A stretch of DNA of 64,000 nucleotides from Candidatus Hermodarchaeota archaeon (GTDB lineage Archaea; Asgardarchaeota; Hermodarchaeia; Hermodarchaeales; Hermodarchaeaceae): positions 62,001-126,000 of the forward strand of contig JAEOTO010000006.1 in assembly GCA_016839805.1 (NCBI GenBank), given 5' to 3'. The notes below the pieces were generated by a model. The model had not been told where the DNA came from, ran no database searches, and worked only from the letters and a program-made list of their open reading frames with translations. Positions 52,289-61,524 of the stretch are shown here, piece after piece. Made by a program: the position numbers and the translations under genes. Position 1 is the stretch's first letter; each line of letters starts with the position of its first letter.

Positions 52289-52834
52289 GTGGAAGACGAA
52301 GGAATCATGCTCAAACTCGTCGTCGCTGGCGAAGGCGGCGTCGGCAAAACCACCCTCATCCGAAGATACGTCGAAGGCGTATTCCATGATTCCAAAATGA
52401 CCGTAGGCGCAGGCTTTGCCGCAAAACGACTAATTATAAATGACGGACATGGTCCCACCGCACTAAAGCTCCAGCTATGGGATTTTGGCGGCGAGAAACG
52501 CTTCAGGTTTTTGTTGCCGAAGTTTTGTTTGGGCTCACGGGGAGCGATGTTAGCCTTTGATTTGAACCGGTTTAGTACCTTTCTCAAAATAGACCAGTGG
52601 CTAGATTTGATTCGAGAAAATACCGAGGATATTCCAATCGTTTTGATTGGAATGAAGGCAGACCTTCAGCGGGCTGTGAATCAGAAGGAAGTTATTCAAT
52701 TTGCGAAAAAGCATGGGTTGAAAGCGTATTTTGAGACGAGTTCTAAGAATGATCTGAATGTGACTCCAGCCTTTGAGTATATTGCGAAACAGATGCTGGA
52801 GTATGTTCGGAATCGAATATCACAAGCCTCTTAA
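52289..52834 (+). CDS. Rab/Ras-like small GTPase
   Basis: A 181-residue GTPase with G1 GEGGVGKTT, switch-1 Thr in MTVGAGF, G3 WDFGGEKRFR (DxxG, with Glu in place of the usual Gln), a G4 of MKAD rather than NKxD, and SSK near residue 150 for G5. The Asp needed for guanine is present, but the Asn is not. It lacks a longin domain and a Cys-rich prenylation tail. The start is GTG 52289, or ATG 52307 after GAAGGA. It overlaps asnS by the TAATG overlap. The first 110 bases use C-ended codons, then usage changes. Confidence 0.82.
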   Translation: MEDEGIMLKLVVAGEGGVGKTTLIRRYVEGVFHDSKMTVGAGFAAKRLIINDGHGPTALKLQLWDFGGEKRFRFLLPKFCLGSRGAMLAFDLNRFSTFLKIDQWLDLIRENTEDIPIVLIGMKADLQRAVNQKEVIQFAKKHGLKAYFETSSKNDLNVTPAFEYIAKQMLEYVRNRISQAS

Positions 52835-54198
52835 TGGCTTGCGGTATTCTGATTTTAGGTAATAATCAGATGGGTGAGTACAGCTTGACAGACAAAGTTC
52901 TCAAAATGTATGGAAAAACCCATTATGTATCTGAGCTTGCTCCCTCAATGGAAGGAAAAGTCGTTACACTTACTGGGTGGGTGCATCGGAAGCGGGAACA
53001 TGGTGGAGTCATCTTTATTATTGTCCGAGATCCTTCGGGGGTCATACAGGCCGCGGGGCACCGAGAGAAGTTGTCTGCGGCAATCTTTGATGAAATGCAG
53101 AAAGTGACCCTGGAATCGTCAATTCTTGTGACAGGGAGCATTGCTGTCGATAAACGGGCTCCTTCTGGTATCGAACTAAAAGTAACCCATTTTGAAGTAG
53201 TAAATCTCGCAGATTCTGAATGGCCCCTTGATAAGGATGCTGGCGAATCTTTTCTGTTTGATAAACGCCATCTCTATCTTCGAAGTCCTAGTCAAACATC
53301 GATTATGCAAATCAAAGCAGGTATCAGTCGGGCTGCGCACCAGTTCTTTGATGGCGAAGGGTTCACTGAAATCTTTCCTCCAATTATGGTAGGGGCCAGT
53401 GTGGAAGGTGGGGCGACGCTCTTTCCATTCAAATATTTTGGCGGTACTGCCTATCTTAGTCAAAGTGCTCAATTGTATGAAGAGGCAGCTATTTGTGGCC
53501 TTGAAAAAGTCTATCTTCTTTCTCCCAGTTTTCGGTCCGAAAAACATCGAACTCGACGGCATCTCACAGAGTATTGGCATCTGGAAGCTGAGATTCTCTT
53601 TGGAGATCATGATGATATCATGGGGGTTCAAGAGCGGCTTGTGCATGCAATGGTAATGTATGTAACAAAATATTACCAACGTCAGTTGGATATTCTTGCT
53701 GTGAAGGTTCGCGTGCCTAAACTACCCTTTAAAAGAATAACCTATGATTCAGCTCTGGAGATTGCGGAGCAACAGGGATTCAAGATCACTTGGGGAGAAG
53801 ATTTAGGTACTGAAGCTGAACGTGCTGTGTCAAAGCAATTCAAAGATCCATTCTTTATCACAGGTTATCCAACGGAGGCTCGATCATTCTATCACATGCC
53901 TGATCCTGACCGCCAAGAAGTAACTTTGAGTAGTGATCTCATTGCTCCAAAAGGATATGGAGAATTAACCAGCGGGGGCCAGCGGATTCATGATTTGGAC
54001 CTACTTCTTAAACGGATAAAGAAGGAGAAACTTGATCCCACAGCATATAATTGGTATCTAGAACTCCGGAAATTTGGTTTACCTCCCCATTCTGGTTTTG
54101 GCATGGGATTAGAACGCTTCCTTGTCTGGCTTCTGGAGCTCAAACATATCCGAGAAGCGTGCCTTTTCCCGCGCACACCTAGTCGAATCCATCCCTAA
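52834..54198 (+). CDS. asnS: Asparaginyl-tRNA synthetase
   Basis: Joins asparagine to tRNA-Asn. The 454-residue protein has an N-terminal anticodon-binding OB domain (VTLTGWVHRKREHGGVIFI) and the class II core: motif 1 near residue 150, EGGATLFPFKYFGGTAYLSQ, motif 2 as FRSEKHRTRRHLTEYWHLE, and motif 3 as GFGMGLERFL. The 'GGATLF..YFG' and 'EYWHLEAE' forms are those of AsnRS rather than AspRS. The first 25 residues look untranslated; ATG near 52909 is a likely start. It is coupled by TAATG to the GTPase gene. Direct Asn-tRNA charging suggests that a GatCAB route is not required. Confidence 0.88.
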   Translation: MACGILILGNNQMGEYSLTDKVLKMYGKTHYVSELAPSMEGKVVTLTGWVHRKREHGGVIFIIVRDPSGVIQAAGHREKLSAAIFDEMQKVTLESSILVTGSIAVDKRAPSGIELKVTHFEVVNLADSEWPLDKDAGESFLFDKRHLYLRSPSQTSIMQIKAGISRAAHQFFDGEGFTEIFPPIMVGASVEGGATLFPFKYFGGTAYLSQSAQLYEEAAICGLEKVYLLSPSFRSEKHRTRRHLTEYWHLEAEILFGDHDDIMGVQERLVHAMVMYVTKYYQRQLDILAVKVRVPKLPFKRITYDSALEIAEQQGFKITWGEDLGTEAERAVSKQFKDPFFITGYPTEARSFYHMPDPDRQEVTLSSDLIAPKGYGELTSGGQRIHDLDLLLKRIKKEKLDPTAYNWYLELRKFGLPPHSGFGMGLERFLVWLLELKHIREACLFPRTPSRIHP

Positions 54199-54302
54199 AT
54201 TTAATGCGAGCTCAATCTTTAACAAAAGAAAATGAATCCAGGACAAGCTTTTAGTGAGATTCCTGTTCTAGTAATCAACGCGCGGATATCCTGGTGCCTT
54301 AT

Positions 54303-54980
54303 ATGGTAGTACATGCAGTGTGGATTATCGATACTAGCGGAATACCGCTTTACCATAAGGCATATTCGCCCCTTGAATTTGATCCAACACTCTTTAGTAG
54401 TTTCTTTTCTTCATTGGTGCATTTCCAAAATGAATTAATGGGACGGCAACTACAGGATATAACCTTTGAAGATATTTCATTCAGCTATATCGTTGATACC
54501 GGTCTTGTTTTCCTGGCCTGTGTGAAAAAAGACGCTGTTACAGGAAAATTGCTGGAAACTTTGCGTGATGTGTTTTTCAGGTTCTTTAAAGATGATTTGA
54601 TCCTGCTTAGCAGTATGCTTCGAACAAGTCCGAGGGCGCGTGAGTTATTACAGCAGTTTGAACTTGAGGTTGATAGACTAGTGGGATACGCACCTCAAAA
54701 GGAACCTGTTCCCGTTCGAGTGACGGCACTCCCTCGACTTTTACATAAGGACTCGCCGATTCGACAGGATCTTCTAAACCGTTTTGGTATGAATGCGATT
54801 CTGGTAATTACCCTCTCTGATGGTCAGCATCGGATTAAAGATATTTCAGACGCCTTAGATATTCCTCTCCAAGAAGTAGAAAGTATTGTACGTCATGCAG
54901 ATCGACGAGGGTACTTGAAAGTCGTTTCAGCCTATAAAACAGATGAACCTAGTCCTGAATCTTATTTTCCAGAAGAATAA
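54303..54980 (+). CDS. Longin-like domain protein with C-terminal helical domain
   Basis: A 225-residue protein. Residues 1-120 have a longin-like pattern (HAVWIIDTSGIPLYHKAYS, then FEDISFSYIVDTGLVFLACV and a long helix), as in Asgard proteins proposed to partner small GTPases. Residues 140-215 share with the roadblock protein at 3425-4288 the domain with pattern 'K-x-SP-x4-L-x3-FG ... DG-x5-I-x3-L-x-IP'. ATG 54303 is six bases after GGTG; GTG 54294 is also possible. It is 96 bases after asnS and two bases before the PLD-like gene on the opposite strand. Confidence 0.62.
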   Translation: MVVHAVWIIDTSGIPLYHKAYSPLEFDPTLFSSFFSSLVHFQNELMGRQLQDITFEDISFSYIVDTGLVFLACVKKDAVTGKLLETLRDVFFRFFKDDLILLSSMLRTSPRARELLQQFELEVDRLVGYAPQKEPVPVRVTALPRLLHKDSPIRQDLLNRFGMNAILVITLSDGQHRIKDISDALDIPLQEVESIVRHADRRGYLKVVSAYKTDEPSPESYFPEE

Positions 54981-54981
54981 A

Positions 54982-55830
54982 TTACTTCGTTTCTTCATAA
55001 CTGCGGCGGGGATCCTCAGCTTTGAATTTAGCAAGACATGTTTTTTCATAGCACTGAGAGCAAGTCTCATCACTTTGTTCCCATCGAGCTCGGAAAAGTG
55101 TTAGATAAACGGCTTTAAGCCAGTTTGCTGTCGAATATTCCACAACATCATCTAGACCAGCCAATCCCTTCTCAGTAAGGGGGGCTGTTCCCCGCCATAC
55201 ACCAGTATCATCGACTAATACGCCATTAAAATGAAGATGTGAACATAAGCGAAATTCTATTCCATTGTTGGCTAGGATTCGGAGCGCATCGGCTTGTTTC
55301 CATCGTTCTACTCCCTGTATATGACCAGGGGGAGTAGTTAGAATCCGGATTCTAACTCCGGCTTCATGTAATTCCTTCAATACTGTAAGCATATTCACCG
55401 CGGGTTTTTGTTGTTCTGGGTCGATTAAATCGACGGCATGAAGTTGGTGTGTAACAATGAGCACACGATATTGGGCCGATTGTAACATCTTTAGTAGTTG
55501 TGCAGCGACTGTTGGTCCACGGAGAATCTGAACCTCAGTAACCCCCTCCTGATCGGGTAAGCCCTCCGTGGTTGCATCTCGTCCCAGATATTTTCGTTTC
55601 AATTGTGTTGCGTTATTCGCATATTCTAGACTGCGTTGCATTAGAACTCCACGTAATGAAGAGGTATTGGCCCGTTCAGCTAACGTACGAAGCTCTTGCG
55701 AGAGTTGAGTGAGAAGTTCAATTGCTTCAGGGATTTTTCCTTCCTCTTCAAGACGATGAGCTTCACTGGTTCTGATTCCAATTTCGCGGAGCTCTTTATC
55801 CAGGGACAAATTTATTCCTCCCAGAATCAA
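54982..55830 (-). CDS. PLD-like protein with MIT-like N-terminal helices and C-terminal Cys cluster
   Basis: A 282-residue protein. Residues 10-80 form three helices (KELREIGIRTSEAHRLEEEG, then IELLTQLSQELRTL, then MQRSLEYANNATQLKRKY), the size and pattern of an MIT domain. Residues 95-245 are a PLD-like fold: VRIRILTTPPGH, CSHLHFNGVLVDDTGVWRG and LTEKGLAG. The PLD motif reads HLHFNGVLVDD, so the catalytic Lys of HxK is Asn and it is probably not an active phospholipase. A Cys cluster (CSQCYEKTC) closes the protein. Eukaryotic MITD1 also joins MIT with a PLD-like domain, but I see no close match to its C-terminal form. Confidence 0.6.
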   Translation of the reverse strand: MILGGINLSLDKELREIGIRTSEAHRLEEEGKIPEAIELLTQLSQELRTLAERANTSSLRGVLMQRSLEYANNATQLKRKYLGRDATTEGLPDQEGVTEVQILRGPTVAAQLLKMLQSAQYRVLIVTHQLHAVDLIDPEQQKPAVNMLTVLKELHEAGVRIRILTTPPGHIQGVERWKQADALRILANNGIEFRLCSHLHFNGVLVDDTGVWRGTAPLTEKGLAGLDDVVEYSTANWLKAVYLTLFRARWEQSDETCSQCYEKTCLAKFKAEDPRRSYEETK

Positions 55831-55973
55831 GCCTACGATTCGCTAGGTATTCGGGAATTTAATGCTTTGCTTATATGGTTTACAGTAACTGCCGATGAAC
55901 TTTAAGCCCACTCTGTAGTATGACGAGTGGATGAAACGCGCACTAGCACTCAGATTATAGGAGGGCAAAGTCA

Positions 55974-57614
55974 ATCCCCCAGGTTCTTCGGAAAAGTTCA
56001 CCATATTTTGAGGTCAATACGGTCGATGCTGATCTCATTGAGCAACTTAGTCAAGTCGCTGAACTCCTCACACCCCGTGAAGATGAGAAACCGATTCGAT
56101 TCAAGTTGATTTTACAAAAAGCCGCAAAACAACCACTCAAAGACCTTCAACAGCTCTTTGTGCAGGTAGATTACAAAATATCTCCCAGTCTTCAGAAGGC
56201 GATCCTTACCAAACAAGGTGTGACCCGATTCGCGGAACTTCGACTGCGGAAAAGTGACTTGATTCTTAAACCAACTGGATTCTTAGAACTTGCAGAAATT
56301 AAACTAATTTTAACTTACAATCCCAAAGAGCGAATTTTTCACGCCAGAATAATGGATTACTACACCATCCACCAATTTTTACAAAATAAAGGATATCCCG
56401 TCATTACTCATTTTACACTCAACTTCAGCCTGCCTGGAGAAGTCACTGACTCTCTCCAATTGGATATGGTGCTACGAGAATATCAAGAAGAAGCATTACG
56501 TCGCTGGGAAGGATCGAAATGCCGTGGGGTTGTTGTACTACCAACGGGTAGTGGAAAAACGATTGTAGCCTTGGAGGCAATTCGGAAGTTAGCAGAAAAA
56601 ACACTCATCGTTGTTCCTACACTCGATTTAGTGAGTCAGTGGCGTGAAGATCTGCAACTGCTGCTTCATGTTCCCGAAATCGGAATTTTAGGTGGAGGAA
56701 AAAAGGTACCTAAACCCATTACAGTCGCTACTTATGATTCTGCCTCATTAATGGCTCATCAGTTGACCACCAGCTTCGGGCTTTTAGTCTTTGATGAAGT
56801 TCACCATCTTCCTAGCCCCACTTATCGATTAGCTGCAGAACTCTCGTTAGCACCTCATCGTCTTGGTTTGACAGCTACTCCAGAAAGATATGATGAGTTG
56901 CATCATGATTTGGACCGACTTGTGGGTCCTACGGTTTACCGCATAGCTCCTCAGCTTCTAGAAAAAAATGGTTATCTCGCTCCGTATGCGATTCACCAAA
57001 TTCAAGTCACACTCAAACCCGAAGAAAAAACTCGATATGATTCTCATATGCGAATTTTCCGTAACTATACCCGCCGGCTTGATGATATTGAACCTGGTTG
57101 GCGATTCGAAACGATTGTAAAACGAACCATATTCGACCCAGAAGCACGGAAAGCTCTCTCAAATTTAGAGAAAGCTCGACGTGTTGCTCTAGAGGCATCA
57201 GCAAAACTCGACCAGATGGAGTCTCTTCTTGAACAATATCGAGACGCAAAAGTTATCATTTTCTCACGTTACACACGAATCGTAGAAAAGATATCAGATC
57301 TTTTTGGTATTCCTTTGATAACTCATAAAACCAAAGTCTCGGAACGCGAACGGATCCTATCGAAGTTCAAAGAGGGGACTTTTACTAAAATCGTAACTGG
57401 ACAGGTTCTGGATGAGGGTGTTGATGTACCGGATGCCTCCGTTGGTATAATCATTTCCGGAACGGGTAGCAAACGGGAGTTCATTCAACGCTTGGGACGA
57501 CTGCTACGTCCTCAAAAAGAACAAGCTATCTTATACGAACTTATCACCGAATCAACGCTTGAAGATGGCATTTCTCAGCGAAGACAACTAGAGGATGAAG
57601 AAAATACCGATTAG
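55974..57614 (+). CDS. XPB-like SF2 helicase, apparent AUC start
   Basis: A 546-residue superfamily 2 helicase close to XPB. Walker A is PTGSGKT, motif II is DEVH (FDEVHHLPS), motif III GLTATPER, then VTGQVLDEGVDVPDASV and QRLGRLLRPQ in the second RecA domain; the N-terminal 120 residues are the DRD-like part. ATC at 55974 lies nine bases after AGGAGG, while the TTG at 56106 has no ribosome-binding site and would remove 44 residues of open frame. XPB opens DNA in nucleotide excision repair or transcription. The Bax1-like nuclease gene at 60026 is its usual partner, here separated by one gene. Confidence 0.85.
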   Translation: MPQVLRKSSPYFEVNTVDADLIEQLSQVAELLTPREDEKPIRFKLILQKAAKQPLKDLQQLFVQVDYKISPSLQKAILTKQGVTRFAELRLRKSDLILKPTGFLELAEIKLILTYNPKERIFHARIMDYYTIHQFLQNKGYPVITHFTLNFSLPGEVTDSLQLDMVLREYQEEALRRWEGSKCRGVVVLPTGSGKTIVALEAIRKLAEKTLIVVPTLDLVSQWREDLQLLLHVPEIGILGGGKKVPKPITVATYDSASLMAHQLTTSFGLLVFDEVHHLPSPTYRLAAELSLAPHRLGLTATPERYDELHHDLDRLVGPTVYRIAPQLLEKNGYLAPYAIHQIQVTLKPEEKTRYDSHMRIFRNYTRRLDDIEPGWRFETIVKRTIFDPEARKALSNLEKARRVALEASAKLDQMESLLEQYRDAKVIIFSRYTRIVEKISDLFGIPLITHKTKVSERERILSKFKEGTFTKIVTGQVLDEGVDVPDASVGIIISGTGSKREFIQRLGRLLRPQKEQAILYELITESTLEDGISQRRQLEDEENTD

Positions 57615-57638
57615 AGGGAAGTCACGTTAATGGCTGAG

Positions 57639-57983
57639 TTAATATCCTCTACCCGGTCCCGCCATGATGAAAATTAATCCGATTAAGATTAAGATACCTG
57701 CACCCAATGAAATTATTGCAGGAATTAATAGAGTTCCTCCACTGGTTAAATAAAACCATCCGACAAACCCGACAGCTACTGCAATGCAAATTCCACCGAT
57801 AGCTAATTCAGCATAATGAGCTTCCTCACCAAGTGTTCCAGCTAAGAATAACCCAGCAAGAAAGAACAGACCAGGAATTGCTGCAAGTTGCCAGACGACT
57901 GGGGTCAAAAAGAAGATGACAAATACTTGTAACCAGGCTGCTGCACCAATCATGATACCGCCATAAAGAGCTGGACGAGCCAT
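57639..57983 (-). CDS. Small membrane protein (114 aa)
   Basis: A hydrophobic protein with four membrane segments: near residues 5-24, 30-48, 55-76 and 80-108. The sequence after the second helix (GTLGEEAHYAELAIGG) has two acidic residues between helices, as in small transporters or redox proteins, but I see no family motif. The start at ATG 57983 (MARPALYGG) fits better than ATG 57992. It lies between the helicase and the PIN/TPR gene on the opposite strand. Confidence 0.62.
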   Translation of the reverse strand: MARPALYGGIMIGAAAWLQVFVIFFLTPVVWQLAAIPGLFFLAGLFLAGTLGEEAHYAELAIGGICIAVAVGFVGWFYLTSGGTLLIPAIISLGAGILILIGLIFIMAGPGRGY

Positions 57984-58085
57984 AAATATCACCGTTTATA
58001 TTAGGTGAACTAGACACACAAATCTGACTATTTATCTTTTAGGTAGCAAGTGTAATAGTAAGTAAGATTTCAAGGAGTTCGGACC

Positions 58086-60026
58086 GTGCCAAAAACTGCT
58101 ACATCAAAAGGTGCCGCGTCAAAACGCCCGAAGAAAGCAGAACAAAAAGAAGTACAAACAGAAGTAACCTCCATGAAAACCTGGTCTCGGGTAGCGGTTG
58201 ATGCGAATTTCTTTATTCTGGCTTTTGCTCAGGATCCATCAACACTGCATCGGTTTAAAGAGATTGCTGACCGAGTTGCGTTTAAACTCTATACGTCCCA
58301 TCAAATTCTAAAAGAATTACGTGGGAAATTGCGACGACAAGTGCAGAAGGTTGTCGAAATCGTTGAAGTTAGTCAGGTGGATTTAGATGCCTACATTAAA
58401 AAGGCGCGTGATATAGTCGATCGGATTCCCCAAGCGCCTGATCTATCCTTGCTTCTGGTTCTCAAGAAATTAAATGAGAATCGGCTAATTAGTTCAGACT
58501 TCCAGTTATTACAAACACTCCGCAATTTGGAGCCTGAAATTGAAGGATTAATGGGTAGTGCTTTTCTATTACACCTCCTCGAACGTAGCCATGAACACGA
58601 AGAGGATACCGCTTTTCTCGAAACACTGCGAGAAAAAGTGTTACACACAGAGATTAAGTATAGTATCAATCGACGCAGCATGTATGATCCTACAACGCGT
58701 ATCAAATTAATTGAGAATCAAGCTTTTCAGGTTGTTCGCTCGTTAAGGGGACCCCGGATTGCCGAGGAAGACCTTATCGGCATGACTGACCAAGAGGCAC
58801 TTGGACTCCGGACGTTTCTACAAGAACTTCGCCGTAATTATGCGAGTTATGTGAATAAGATTCAAGAACAAAATTATCGAGAGGCTTTAAACGAAATTGA
58901 TGAGGCTCGAGAAGAATTGTATAACCATTTGGTCCTTCTTTCTTGGGAACTTTCAGCCACATCCCATCGAAGACTTATCCGACGGATTACACCGGACCTA
59001 GTCCTTCTGAATTACCTAACGGCTCTTTGTTATTTATATCTGGGTGAGAAAAATAATTTAGAAAAAGCCAAAGAAGCCATAGAGGAATGTAACCGCATTC
59101 TATTAAGCGTTCGACCTGATGCTACCAATTATCGCCGTCTTATGATAATGACTCACATGCTTCGCATCACGATCAATCTGCTTATAGAAGATTTCGAATC
59201 TGCGACGATGTATTTCACTATTTTTGCCCGTAAAACCCAAGAATGGGGATTCGCAAACGAACAGGCTACTGCTCAAGCCCTCTATCTTGCCCTTTTAGTA
59301 ATCCGTGGAGAAATCACATCAACGGAATTTCCATCAATTACAGACCCTGGAGAAGTGATCCGTTTTCTGATTGACCTATCCTCCATTTATTTTGCACTTC
59401 GACGGTTTGAAGAAGCCTGGAAGTTGCTCTATCAAGTACTTCTTATCATCCAATATTTTGAATTATTTGAAGTGCTTGAACCTGTTCTCCAACGTTTGAT
59501 ACTTGTCTACTATGCCGAGGGAACCCAAAGGAAGGACGAATTTGAAGAAATTGTCTCATCGCTACTCCCTTGGCTTCAGGAGCATGACAGTTCATCTTCT
59601 CTAGTTGAAGAATTAAAGGCAGAATTAGCAGAAGAGATGGAACCCCCATCTGGCTATTTCACAGATACAAGTATTCCATCGGAAAAACTTCATCCCGATT
59701 TACAGGAATGGTTTTTTGTAATTGACCGAGTTGACTCAGTCTTTCTAGAGGGCAGTATCCTAATTTGTCGTAGTCGCAAGCTCATGTGGAATATCGCCTT
59801 ACTGATTCAGGGGGTTCTCCAAGAAGAAAAAGCGAAATGTGGCGAGCAAGTTCGGTTGGGCGAAGGAAAATTCAAGGTCGTTGATCCTCCACCTAGTCTA
59901 AAAGAGCGCTATCGGATTCTAGCTTTGATTCATTCTGATCCCACTGGGAGTAGCCGAATCTATGTTCAGGGAGGTCAAGGTCTTCGGTTACTTCAGTTAG
60001 GAACCCTCTTAGATGACCAAACCTAA
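58086..60026 (+). CDS. PIN-like nuclease domain fused to TPR-like repeats
   Basis: A 646-residue protein. After a basic N-terminus, residues 35-165 form a PIN-like domain with acidic residues in order: VAVDANFFILAF (Asp), LKELRG (Glu), APDLSLLLVLK (Asp) and ISSDFQLLQ (Asp). Residues 250-530 are helix pairs like TPR (LTALCYLYLGEKNNLEKAKEA, for example), and residues 560-640 a small strand-rich end. GTG 58086 has AGGAG 10 bases upstream; the stop overlaps the next gene's ATG. It lies between XPB-like helicase and Bax1-like nuclease genes, so it may be a third part of the repair system. Confidence 0.72.
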   Translation: MPKTATSKGAASKRPKKAEQKEVQTEVTSMKTWSRVAVDANFFILAFAQDPSTLHRFKEIADRVAFKLYTSHQILKELRGKLRRQVQKVVEIVEVSQVDLDAYIKKARDIVDRIPQAPDLSLLLVLKKLNENRLISSDFQLLQTLRNLEPEIEGLMGSAFLLHLLERSHEHEEDTAFLETLREKVLHTEIKYSINRRSMYDPTTRIKLIENQAFQVVRSLRGPRIAEEDLIGMTDQEALGLRTFLQELRRNYASYVNKIQEQNYREALNEIDEAREELYNHLVLLSWELSATSHRRLIRRITPDLVLLNYLTALCYLYLGEKNNLEKAKEAIEECNRILLSVRPDATNYRRLMIMTHMLRITINLLIEDFESATMYFTIFARKTQEWGFANEQATAQALYLALLVIRGEITSTEFPSITDPGEVIRFLIDLSSIYFALRRFEEAWKLLYQVLLIIQYFELFEVLEPVLQRLILVYYAEGTQRKDEFEEIVSSLLPWLQEHDSSSSLVEELKAELAEEMEPPSGYFTDTSIPSEKLHPDLQEWFFVIDRVDSVFLEGSILICRSRKLMWNIALLIQGVLQEEKAKCGEQVRLGEGKFKVVDPPPSLKERYRILALIHSDPTGSSRIYVQGGQGLRLLQLGTLLDDQT

Positions 60027-61336
60027 TGGCTATCAGTTCAATGGGGATTGCAGCATTGGTGTTACGTTTACAGTACATAAAATATCAAATTAAAGGAACA
60101 CACCTGCTGCCTTATTTTCTAACGACTCCCCTTGATCAATCCCTCCCACAACGACTAATTGATTATTTCGAATCTCATATCGATAAAATCCGCGATAACA
60201 TTGATTTCGAAGAACCCTTAACTTGGGCACCAGATAATCGTGTGGTTCGTGCACTCACTGCAACTTTGTTAAACCGGTTCTATTCATTCTCCTCGCATCA
60301 ACTCGAAGACTACCTTGATCAAACTCAACTTACCGCATTGAAACGACAAGGGATTGCTTCATTAGAGGATTTCCGTCTCTGGTTTTGGCAATATGTACAA
60401 GATCACCAAGGAGGATTCTTTGCTCGTGAAAATCGACAAAAAACCTTCAGCGATGTCAGTGAAAATCTTGGATTATCCCCCAAATCTATTGAATCACTGC
60501 TTACTGCACACCGCGAAGAACAAATGCTTTTACAACGGAAAAACTCTCCACCATCCGCTGAACAATTAATCGCCGCCTATAATTATGAGGTGTTCGAAAC
60601 CTTTCTTTATCATTGCGACTCGGTGAATCTTACTGTCAGCGGAACTAGTTTGGGGACAACAGCTCGATCCCTTCTTAAATATACAAAGCGCTATGGGGTC
60701 TTAGTCGAACTAGAATCCGACAACGGTACTATCCGCGCAACTCTTGCAGGTCCCCAGGTATTTTTTGGTCGTGCAACATCTTTTGGATGGAATATTGCCC
60801 AAGTCATAACTCATTTGTTGCAAGAAGCCCCAAGCCTAAAAATTCGTGTCGAGAAGGTTTCTATTGATGTGATTCTTCGAGATCATCATTATATTGTGCA
60901 ATTGGACTCAAAATCGATACCCGTGCTACTCCCACGAGGACAGATTCGCGAAGATATGGCGTTCCTTGATTCTAAAGTGGAGAAACAATTCTATTGGAGT
61001 TGGCACAACAACAAATTTCGTGGCTGGGATATCATTCGTGAGCCTGAGGCATTCATTTTTGGTTCTTATTTGATTATTCCAGATTTTGCTCTAGTGAAAG
61101 GAGAACACCGAGTTCTTGTTGAAATCATCGGCTATTGGCGCGAAGAATATACACAAAAGAAACGTGTTCAGTTAGAACTATTGAAGCAGCACGGTTTGAA
61201 ACACATGATACTCCTTGTTGATACTAAACATCGCAAATACTTCACAAAGTCAATTTATCCTGTGGTCTTCTACCGAATAAGAAGTAAACGGTATGAGATT
61301 CCATATGGAAAAATCTTGAACGCCCTTCCAGACTAA
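60026..61336 (+). CDS. Bax1-like nuclease (DUF790)
   Basis: A 436-residue protein of the DUF790/Bax1 family: an N-terminal helical domain and a C-terminal PD-(D/E)xK-like part, with IPDFALVKGEHRVLVEIIGYWREEYTQKK, where the Asp, Glu-x-Ile-Gly and later Lys are the likely catalytic set. In other archaea Bax1 binds XPB and cuts bubble DNA as an alternative to XPG in excision repair. An XPB-like helicase is two genes upstream; the ATG overlaps the stop of the PIN/TPR gene (TAATG), so they are cotranslated. Confidence 0.82.
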   Translation: MAISSMGIAALVLRLQYIKYQIKGTHLLPYFLTTPLDQSLPQRLIDYFESHIDKIRDNIDFEEPLTWAPDNRVVRALTATLLNRFYSFSSHQLEDYLDQTQLTALKRQGIASLEDFRLWFWQYVQDHQGGFFARENRQKTFSDVSENLGLSPKSIESLLTAHREEQMLLQRKNSPPSAEQLIAAYNYEVFETFLYHCDSVNLTVSGTSLGTTARSLLKYTKRYGVLVELESDNGTIRATLAGPQVFFGRATSFGWNIAQVITHLLQEAPSLKIRVEKVSIDVILRDHHYIVQLDSKSIPVLLPRGQIREDMAFLDSKVEKQFYWSWHNNKFRGWDIIREPEAFIFGSYLIIPDFALVKGEHRVLVEIIGYWREEYTQKKRVQLELLKQHGLKHMILLVDTKHRKYFTKSIYPVVFYRIRSKRYEIPYGKILNALPD

Positions 61337-61524
61337 ACTCATAAAGCATTTTAAACGGATGGTTTAAATACATGAACCCGGAACGATTGCTCCAGTCAAA
61401 CATTGATGGGCTGATGCCTTGGAATTTCCTCACTCCTAACCAATCATTGCTCGTTCTTAATCCCTACTTATTTAGCTTCCTCAGCCCCTCAAGGTATTCA
61501 TTCTCTTCTTAGGATGGAGGTCAT

